Part shown: piece by piece, positions 1 to 5,460 of the stretch
Layout: every line of letters begins with the position of its first letter
How positions within the stretch are numbered: position 1 is the first letter of the stretch
Source of the DNA: an uncultured Bacilli bacterium
GTDB taxonomy: Bacteria; Bacillota_I; Bacilli_A; RF39; UBA660
Assembly: GCA_947632415.1 (NCBI GenBank)
Contig: CANRPB010000036.1
Span: 1 to 11,823 of the forward strand
Direction: 5' to 3'
DNA length: 11,823 nt
Made by a program: the position numbers and the translations under genes
The notes under the pieces: generated by a model
Seen by the model: only the letters and a program-made list of their open reading frames with translations
The model's database searches: none
What the model was told of the DNA's origin: nothing

Positions 1-140
1 TATGCACTATCTATCGCTGCTCCCTTTCTTGAATTCTCAATTATATTCAATATTATTGGGACAGTTATTACTGCAATGATTGCAAGTATTACTATTATCG
101 CTAGTAATTCTATTAAAGTAAATCCGTTTTTCTTTTTCAT
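1..140 (-). CDS. Type IV pilin/pseudopilin-like protein, N-terminal part (cut by left edge)
   Basis: The reverse strand reads ATG at 140-138 and stays open to the window edge (46 codons seen). The product starts MKKKNGFTLIELLAIIV and continues as one hydrophobic helix, then a polar stretch (ENSRKGAAIDSA). This is the class III signal of type IV pilins and type II secretion pseudopilins: a short basic leader, prepilin peptidase cleavage between G6 and F7, N-methylation of F7, and the conserved Glu at mature position 5 (E11). A GGAGGAATTT ribosome site lies just upstream. The protein would be inserted in the membrane and assembled into a pilus or pseudopilus. The globular domain is outside the window, so a major pilin, minor pilin or competence (ComG-like) pseudopilin cannot be told apart. 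It has its own promoter and is separated from trpS by a terminator. Confidence 0.85.
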   Translation of the reverse strand, partial: MKKKNGFTLIELLAIIVILAIIAVITVPIILNIIENSRKGAAIDSA

Positions 141-223
141 AAATTCCTCCTTTTCTAATGCCAAATAAAGTAATAAAATAATACAAACGAAGAAACTATA
201 CTTCACTACTTTATTCTAGGTAA

Positions 224-252
224 ATTTTAGCATATTTTTTATAAAAAGGCAA
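224..252 (-). promoter_or_regulatory. Promoter of the pilin-like gene
   Basis: On the minus strand there is a -35 TTGCCT (252-247), a 17-nt spacer and a -10 TAAAAT (229-224) preceded by TGC, an extended -10. The predicted start of transcription is near 217, which leaves a leader of about 75 nt before the pilin ATG. It lies downstream of the trpS terminator, so the pilin gene is probably a separate transcription unit. Confidence 0.6.
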
Positions 253-288
253 TTAAAAATTGACAAGTATTTTAAAACTTCAAATCTT

Positions 289-313
289 AAAAAAAAGAAA
301 TCTAATTGATTCC
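289..313 (-). terminator. Rho-independent terminator after trpS
   Basis: Just after the trpS stop, the minus strand reads GGAATC-AATTA-GATTTC followed by eight T. The stem is six pairs with one G-T pair and a five-base loop. The stem is weak, but the T8 tract and the position make it the likely end of the proS-uvrC-trpS transcript. Confidence 0.5.
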
Positions 314-318
314 TTTTA

Positions 319-1299
319 TTACCTACCTAATCCTACTTTATTTAAGACTTCATCATACTTCTTTTTGGCTATCTCATTAGTAATGATACGACCTTTATCA
401 AGTATATCATCTATCTCATTAGAATTAATAAGTTCATTATATTTTTCTTGTATTTTTGATAATTTATTTACAACTAAATCAGCAACTTCACGTTTTAAAT
501 TTCCATAATTATAATCCTTAAAATAATTTTCTGTCTCGGAAATAGAAATATTTTTTAATGAAGAATAGATTGTTAGTAAATTAGATATACCAGGTTTATT
601 TACTTCATCAAAATAAATTTTTCCTTCATTATCTGTAACAGCACTCATTATTTTTTTTCTAATGGTTGCTTCATCGTCTAAAAGTAAAATAGTTCCTTTA
701 TAATTATCGGAAGACTTGCTCATTTTTTTAGTAGGGTCTTGTAAATCCTTTATTTTAGCGCCTACATCTGGTATTAATGGTTCGGGTAATTTAAAAGTAT
801 CACCATATTTATTATTGAATCGTGCTGCTAAGTTTCTAGCAAGTTCAACATGTTGTTTTTGATCAATACCGGTTGGAACTAGATCAGCATCATACAAAAG
901 AATATCTGCTGCCATCAAAATAGGATAAGTAAAAAGGCCTACGGAAACATTCTCTTTATGTCTACTTTTATCTTTATATTGGGTCATTCTTGATGCTTCA
1001 CCCATATAAGTATTACATTCAAGAATCCAAGAAAGATTGGCGTGATATAAATTCTCTGATTGAATATATATTACATTTTTTTTAGGATCTAGGCCACAAG
1101 CGATATAAAGCGCTACATTTTTTCTGATTCTTTCTTTTAATAACTTCGAGTCCTGATCTACTGTTATAGCATGCATATCAGGAACAAATATATATGACTC
1201 GTACATTTCTTGATACTTAACACTTCCACTAATACCACCTATTAAACTACCTAATGTGAGTTCACCACTAGGTTTTAAACCTGTTAAAATTCTCTTCAT
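319..1299 (-). CDS. trpS: Tryptophanyl-tRNA synthetase
   Basis: Cytoplasmic class I enzyme that charges tRNA-Trp with tryptophan using ATP. The 326-residue product has the usual bacterial length (about 330) and aligns end to end with the family. Visible signatures are the N-terminal GLKPSGELTLGS (residues 7-18, the HIGH-type ATP motif), DMHAITVDQD (41-50), the tryptophan-pocket region LMAADILLYDADLVPTGIDQ (128-147, with D132) and KKMSKS (191-196). The last residue of the HIGH-type motif is Ser18 where bacterial TrpRS normally has Asn (TIGN). I chose the ATG at 1299 over an in-frame ATG at 1320. It sits behind a good AGAGGTGA ribosome site, and the longer version would overlap uvrC and add seven residues not expected in the family. 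It starts 4 nt after the uvrC stop, so translation is probably coupled. Last gene of proS-uvrC-trpS. Confidence 0.96.
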   Translation of the reverse strand: MKRILTGLKPSGELTLGSLIGGISGSVKYQEMYESYIFVPDMHAITVDQDSKLLKERIRKNVALYIACGLDPKKNVIYIQSENLYHANLSWILECNTYMGEASRMTQYKDKSRHKENVSVGLFTYPILMAADILLYDADLVPTGIDQKQHVELARNLAARFNNKYGDTFKLPEPLIPDVGAKIKDLQDPTKKMSKSSDNYKGTILLLDDEATIRKKIMSAVTDNEGKIYFDEVNKPGISNLLTIYSSLKNISISETENYFKDYNYGNLKREVADLVVNKLSKIQEKYNELINSNEIDDILDKGRIITNEIAKKKYDEVLNKVGLGR

Positions 1300-1303
1300 A
1301 AAA

Positions 1304-1311
1304 TCACCTCT
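1304..1311 (-). promoter_or_regulatory. trpS ribosome binding site overlapping the uvrC stop
   Basis: The minus strand reads AGAGGTGA, then TTTT, then ATG. The final TGA of the site is the uvrC stop codon. This fixes the trpS start at 1299 and suggests that ribosomes finishing uvrC re-initiate on trpS. Confidence 0.7.
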
Positions 1312-3097
1312 TTTGATCATACATCTTTAAAAATTCGTGTAAATTTAAGGCAACAGTGCTAGGTAAAATTTCTTCTAACTCAGGAACCGTCAACTGTTTT
1401 AACCTAGTAATTGTCCTGTACTTCTTAAGTAATTCACGCTTTCTTTTTTCACCAATTCCGGAAACATTACTCAAAACACTTTCCAAAGAACCCTTGCTGC
1501 GCAATTGTTTATGATAACTAATTGTAAAATTGTGCACCTCATCCTGCATTCTTTCTAAATAATGAAATAAATCACTTTTTCTATCAATAGGTATTTCAAC
1601 AATAGGATCACCAGAAAGGAGGCTCTCTGTAGCATGTTTGTCATTCTTTTTTAAACCCACAACGGGTATATTCATATTCAAACTGCTTAACACATTTCGC
1701 GCCACATGCATCTGTCCCAAACCACCGTCAACAATAATAATATCAGGTCTTTCCAAATTATCTTTTAAAACTCTAAAATACCTGCGATAAATAACTTCCT
1801 GCATTGTATTATAATCATCATTTTTATCAAGCGTGATTTTGAACTTTCGATAATCATTCTTGCTAGGTTTGCCATTTTTAAAAACTACCATACCTGAAAC
1901 ATTAAAAGTACCAAACAGGTTAGAATTATCAAATAATTCAATTCGATCTAATTTTTCTAAATTAAGTATTTGTCGTAATGCCTCATTGGCTTCTACTGTC
2001 TTGGCTTCATCTTTTTTTATCAATTCAAACTTTTCTTCTAAAGCATTCTTAGCATTACTAATAGCCATATCAACTAACTGTTTTCTTGTACCTTTTTGTG
2101 GTATTTTTATATTGGTATTTAAAACACTTTCAAGGACATTTGTATCGACATTTTCAGGTAACAATATTTCCTTGGGAACTAAAACATCTTTACTATAAAA
2201 AGTAGCAATGTATCTGGTTACTTCATTATCAAATTCATCAATCATAGGAATAATCTTAGAATGACGCTCAATAATTTTGCCACCTCTTATAAAAAACACT
2301 TGGATACTAAGATAACCTTTATCTTGATAAAAGCCAAAAACATCAATTGCATACATATCACTTATTTCTACTTTTTGTTTAGCAAGGGTAATATTAATAT
2401 AATCTAATAACTCTTTTAATTCCTTGGCATTTTCAAAATTAAGTTTCTGACTTTCTTCAAGCATTTCGGCCTCGATTTTTTTTGTTATCAATGAATGGTC
2501 GCCGTTTAAAAATCTGATAATATCCTTTTTCATTTCATTGATTTTTTCTTGGTCAACCTTATTTGTACAATATCCTAAACACTCACCTATATGATAATAC
2601 AAACAAGGTTTCTTATTAAATGTTTTGCATTTTCTTAAAGGATACACTCTATTTAGTAAATTAACCGTACTTCTAGCGGCTGTAACATTGGGATATGGTC
2701 CATATAAATGTTCTTTGTTTTTTTTTCTATTCAAATTTCTTACAATTGAAAGTTTCGGTACATTGTCATTGGTGAGTTCAATATAGGGATAACTTTTATC
2801 ATCTCGCAAAAGAATATTATACTTTGGATCATATTTTTTTATCAAATTTATTTCTAGAATTAAACTTTCTGTTTCACTGGATACTATTATATATTCAAAA
2901 TCGACAATTTCACTTACAAGTTTAGCTGTTTTACCAGTATGTACACCTCTAAAATATGATGATAATCTATTTTTTAATTTTTTTGCTTTTCCCACATAAA
3001 TAATGACGCCATCTTTATTCTTCATCTGATAACATCCTGGTTTATTAGGAACCAAAGATAACTTTTGCTTAATTTTTTCTTGTATTTCTTTATTCAC
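1304..3097 (-). CDS. uvrC: Excinuclease ABC subunit C
   Basis: Nuclease of UvrABC nucleotide excision repair. It is recruited by UvrB at a lesion and cuts 3' and then 5' of the damage. The 597-residue length matches full-length bacterial UvrC. Domains in order: GIY-YIG nuclease (about 15-95; GCY at 21-23, YVG at 34-36, R44, and catalytic Glu, probably E82); four Cys (C157, C165, C173, C177) in the pattern reported to hold an iron-sulfur cluster in E. coli UvrC; a UVR UvrB-binding helix pair (about 203-238); an RNase H-like endonuclease (FD at 389-390, VDGG at 456-459, H522 in EVHNF); and C-terminal helix-hairpin-helix repeats (VSGIGEKRKRELL, about 545-557). All key residues seem intact. The start codon is GTG (3097-3095), with AAGGTGAT five bases upstream. 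It starts 18 nt after proS. Confidence 0.97.
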   Translation of the reverse strand: MNKEIQEKIKQKLSLVPNKPGCYQMKNKDGVIIYVGKAKKLKNRLSSYFRGVHTGKTAKLVSEIVDFEYIIVSSETESLILEINLIKKYDPKYNILLRDDKSYPYIELTNDNVPKLSIVRNLNRKKNKEHLYGPYPNVTAARSTVNLLNRVYPLRKCKTFNKKPCLYYHIGECLGYCTNKVDQEKINEMKKDIIRFLNGDHSLITKKIEAEMLEESQKLNFENAKELKELLDYINITLAKQKVEISDMYAIDVFGFYQDKGYLSIQVFFIRGGKIIERHSKIIPMIDEFDNEVTRYIATFYSKDVLVPKEILLPENVDTNVLESVLNTNIKIPQKGTRKQLVDMAISNAKNALEEKFELIKKDEAKTVEANEALRQILNLEKLDRIELFDNSNLFGTFNVSGMVVFKNGKPSKNDYRKFKITLDKNDDYNTMQEVIYRRYFRVLKDNLERPDIIIVDGGLGQMHVARNVLSSLNMNIPVVGLKKNDKHATESLLSGDPIVEIPIDRKSDLFHYLERMQDEVHNFTISYHKQLRSKGSLESVLSNVSGIGEKRKRELLKKYRTITRLKQLTVPELEEILPSTVALNLHEFLKMYDQKR

Positions 3098-3115
3098 AAT
3101 ATCACCTTAAGTGTA

Positions 3116-4543
3116 CTAGTATTGAATAGCCCACACAACGTGATGTTTTGCTTTTTTGCCACAACAAACGCATTTATCATCGATTGGGGATTCATCAATA
3201 ATACACCTTGATTTACAACCTTTGATATCTTTGATTTTATTTTCACAGGAAACATCACCACACCACATAGCGTGAATAAATCCTGGTTGCGTATTTAAAA
3301 TATTTTCTATATCACTTAAATTATGTGCGACAAAGGTCAACTTATTACGTCTTTCTAGTGCTTTGTTATACATATCAATTTGAATTTTATCAAGTAATTC
3401 TTTTACATATTTTTCAATGTTAATATCAACGCTTTCTACTATTTTTTCTCTTGTATCACGTCTTACAAATGTAATTTTGTTTTCTAAAAGATCTCTTGTG
3501 CCTATCTCAATTCTAATAGGAATACCATTTACTTCTGCTTCGGCAAATTTAAAACCAGGTGATTTTTCGCTATCATCAATATAAGAGGTTATATCATTAC
3601 TTGATAATAAATCATTAATTTTGCGTGCTAAGGCATGAACATCACAACTATTACCTATTGGTATTATAACAACTTGTCTTGGCGCAATACGTGGAGGTAA
3701 AACAAGACCGTAGTCATCACTATGAACCATAATTAATTCGCCAATCATTCTTGTTGTTGTTCCCCATGATGTTTGATATACATATTCTTCTTTGTTATCT
3801 TTGTTGGTAAATTTTACATCATAGGCCTGGGAAAATTTTTGGCCAAAATAATGCGATGTGCCTGCTTGTAAAGCAATACCATTATACATAAGAGCCTCAT
3901 TAGTTAAAGTATAAACAGCGCCCGAAAATTTTTCTTTTTCGGTTTTTATACCTTTTATTGATGGAATAGCAAGAATATCATGATGGAATCTATAATAAAC
4001 GTCCATCATCTCATTAACTTCCCTCCTAGCCTCTTCGTCAGTTGCATGGATTGTATGACCTTCTTGCCACAAAAATTCTCTACTTCTTAAAAATGGTCTA
4101 GTTTCATGTTCCCATCTTAAGACATTGCACCATTGATTATAAAGTTTAGGTAAATCTCGATATGATTTCACGTGATTTTTATAATAATCGCAAAACAAGG
4201 TTTCACTAGTAGGTCGAATACATAATCTTTCTTCAAGTTCTTTTTGCCCACCTGAAGTTACCCAAGCAACCTCAGGTGCAAAACCCTCAACTAAATCTGT
4301 CTCTTTTTTTAATAAACTTTCAGGTATTAAAAGAGGCATTTGACAGTTAACATGTCCAAGTTTTTTAAATTCCTTATCAAGAATTTGTTGCATTTTTTCC
4401 CAAATAGCATAACCATTTGGTTCAATTGTTATACACCCTTTTACTGATGAATAATCAGCAAGTTTTGCTGAACTTACAATATCAGTATACCATTTAGCAA
4501 AGTCAACATCACGACTTGTTATTTTTTTATTTTGTTTTTCCAT
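3116..4543 (-). CDS. proS: Prolyl-tRNA synthetase, archaeal/eukaryotic-like short form
   Basis: Cytoplasmic class II enzyme that joins proline to tRNA-Pro. At 475 residues it lacks the inserted editing (INS) domain of the roughly 570-residue E. coli-type enzyme. It belongs instead to the short archaeal/eukaryotic-like class also found in many Bacillota, Bacteroidetes and Mollicutes. Visible parts are the N-terminal RDVDFAKWYTDIV (11-23), motif 2 RPFLRSREFLWQEGHT (149-164), a motif 3 region HSDDYGLVLPPRIAP (274-288), an anticodon-binding domain (about 290-390), and a C-terminal zinc domain with C428, C433, C458 and C461. It ends in the conserved terminal Tyr. The ATG at 4543 has GAGGTG six bases upstream. 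The stop is TAG. First gene of a three-gene operon with uvrC and trpS. Proofreading of mischarged Ala-tRNA-Pro, if present, must come from a separate protein not seen here. Confidence 0.96.
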   Translation of the reverse strand: MEKQNKKITSRDVDFAKWYTDIVSSAKLADYSSVKGCITIEPNGYAIWEKMQQILDKEFKKLGHVNCQMPLLIPESLLKKETDLVEGFAPEVAWVTSGGQKELEERLCIRPTSETLFCDYYKNHVKSYRDLPKLYNQWCNVLRWEHETRPFLRSREFLWQEGHTIHATDEEARREVNEMMDVYYRFHHDILAIPSIKGIKTEKEKFSGAVYTLTNEALMYNGIALQAGTSHYFGQKFSQAYDVKFTNKDNKEEYVYQTSWGTTTRMIGELIMVHSDDYGLVLPPRIAPRQVVIIPIGNSCDVHALARKINDLLSSNDITSYIDDSEKSPGFKFAEAEVNGIPIRIEIGTRDLLENKITFVRRDTREKIVESVDINIEKYVKELLDKIQIDMYNKALERRNKLTFVAHNLSDIENILNTQPGFIHAMWCGDVSCENKIKDIKGCKSRCIIDESPIDDKCVCCGKKAKHHVVWAIQY

Positions 4544-4561
4544 CCGTTACACCTCACACTT

Positions 4562-4590
4562 ATTATACTAAAAATACTTGGATTAACCAA
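4562..4590 (-). promoter_or_regulatory. Possible promoter of proS-uvrC-trpS
   Basis: Minus strand: TTGGTT (4590-4585), a 17-nt spacer and TATAAT (4567-4562). The -35 box lies inside the terminator hairpin at 4570-4594. The predicted start (about 4555) falls at the beginning of the GAGGTG ribosome site, giving a leader of only about 12 nt. The -10 is perfect, but the leader is unusually short and the -35 matches poorly. Confidence 0.4.
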
Positions 4591-4594
4591 GTAT
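4570..4594 (-). terminator. Hairpin terminator after the cse60-like gene
   Basis: Minus strand: ATACTTGG, loop TTAAT, CCAAGTAT, then TTTT. This is a perfect 8-bp stem 4 nt after the stop of the small upstream gene. It should end or weaken transcription from the upstream cluster into proS. The opposite strand has no T tract, so it acts one way. Confidence 0.6.
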
Positions 4595-4598
4595 AAAT

Positions 4599-4775
4599 TT
4601 AATTTTTATTATAAATTACCATTGCTGAAAAACAATATACTTGCTCTTCTGAAAAAATACTTATAGCCACTTGATACTTAATATCAATAACATCGCCTTC
4701 TAATTCACTCAAAAATTTATTTAAAGAGGCTTCCAAGTCTAATTCATGGGCTTCATCAAACAATTTTACTTGCAC
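4599..4775 (-). CDS. Small Cse60-family protein (58 aa)
   Basis: A 58-codon frame opens with GTG at 4775-4773 and ends with TAA at 4601-4599. An in-frame TGA nine bases upstream leaves GTG as the first possible start, and GGTGA lies six bases before it. The product starts MQVKLFDEAHELDLEASLNK, continues through DVIDIKYQVAISIF and ends FSAMVIYNKN. I recognise this as the Cse60 family: about 60 residues, a KLFDE..E.DLE start and a DIKYQ..VS.F core. B. subtilis cse60 is expressed in the mother cell under sigma-E, but its biochemical role is unknown and homologues occur beyond well-studied sporulators. There are no membrane segments, so it is probably cytosolic. It lies 52 nt below the YgjP-like gene, with no hairpin between them, and just above proS. 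Recognition is from memory of the motif, not a search. Confidence 0.82.
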   Translation of the reverse strand: MQVKLFDEAHELDLEASLNKFLSELEGDVIDIKYQVAISIFSEEQVYCFSAMVIYNKN

Positions 4776-4781
4776 TTTTAA

Positions 4782-4786
4782 TCACC
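4782..4786 (-). promoter_or_regulatory. Ribosome binding site that sets the GTG start of the cse60-like gene
   Basis: GGTGA on the minus strand, six bases before GTG at 4775. Its last three bases are the in-frame TGA that excludes any longer reading. Confidence 0.6.
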
Positions 4787-4804
4787 ATATTAATTTTATC
4801 AGCA

Positions 4805-4810
4805 ATTATA
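4805..4810 (-). promoter_or_regulatory. Possible -10 box for the cse60-like gene
   Basis: A perfect TATAAT on the minus strand would place the transcript start near 4798 and a leader of about 23 nt. I find no convincing -35 at 16-18 nt (the region reads GAGTGA or similar) and no extended -10, so this is weak. The gene may instead be read through from the upstream cluster. Confidence 0.3.
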
Positions 4811-4827
4811 GTATTTTTTTGTCGTTT

Positions 4828-5460
4828 TCACTCCCGCATTTCTTTTCTGATTTCTTTATAATTAGGGATATACTTAGAAACTAAATTCCAAAACTCTTGG
4901 GAGTGATTAAAATGAACAAAGTGCGAAAGTTCATGAATAATTACATAATCCAATTTTTCTAAATCAAACTCAATTAATCTTGAATTTAATGTAACTGAAT
5001 TATCTCTTATATTACAAACACCCCATCTTGTTTTCATGTTTCTAATTTTTAATTTAGGATAAGGAATATCTTTTTTAAAAATGCGGTAATTATAGTCTAA
5101 TCGTTCTTGAAACAAATTTTTAATTTGCGCTTTAAGCCATTTATTTAAATAGTCTTCACTTGGAACAAAAATAGCGTCATCTAAAAATTTGATTTCTGAA
5201 ACTTCATCAATAAAGACATCATAGCGATTACCTAAATAATTAAAATATTCTTTTTTTTCTTGGTTACGTTTTACTTGGTCTATCATATTTCTAATCGTAT
5301 CAACATTTTCGTCTAGTAACTTGGCGATAAAAGAATTAGATACTAAATAATTAGTAGTGACATATATTTTCATATCTTCTTTAAATCTAATATACGTATT
5401 TTTATTTTTCTTTTTTATGATGACGACATCATACTTACAACCATCTATTTTATAAACCAC
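4828..5460 (-). CDS. YgjP-like (DUF45) zinc metallopeptidase
   Basis: The 210-residue product carries HELSH (176-180) followed by H186 in NHSQEFW, the HExxH plus third-His zinc site of the YgjP/DUF45 family. The family's TRWG motif (144-147, in KTRWGVCN) precedes it. The N-terminal half (about 1-90) is a beta-rich region with the family's IRF..D..I.V pattern. No signal peptide or membrane segment is seen, so it should be a cytoplasmic peptidase. Natural substrates of the family are poorly known. The start is GTG at 5460-5458 with AAGGAAG upstream, and it overlaps the 3' end of the ATPase gene by 11 nt, so the two are probably translationally coupled. The stop is TGA. All expected zinc ligands are present and the length fits the family (about 200-240). 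Confidence 0.9.
   Translation of the reverse strand: MVYKIDGCKYDVVIIKKKNKNTYIRFKEDMKIYVTTNYLVSNSFIAKLLDENVDTIRNMIDQVKRNQEKKEYFNYLGNRYDVFIDEVSEIKFLDDAIFVPSEDYLNKWLKAQIKNLFQERLDYNYRIFKKDIPYPKLKIRNMKTRWGVCNIRDNSVTLNSRLIEFDLEKLDYVIIHELSHFVHFNHSQEFWNLVSKYIPNYKEIRKEMRE

Noticed and set aside
260..288. TTGACA on the plus strand at 260-265 as a promoter
   Set aside because: No -10 box follows at 16-18 nt, and no plus-strand gene lies downstream.
260..508. Plus-strand open frames at 260-508, 1860-2198, 6009-6266 and 11126-11317
   Set aside because: They lie opposite well-supported genes, show no recognisable domains, and have the composition of antisense shadows.
1300..1320. ATG at 1320 as the trpS start
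   Set aside because: It overlaps uvrC, has no clear ribosome site, and adds residues (MIKRGDF) that are a translation of the real ribosome site.
4544..4830. T-box or other riboswitch ahead of proS
   Set aside because: The gap from the cse60-like stop to proS is only 55 nt and holds just the hairpin. No T-box sequence or larger structure is visible.
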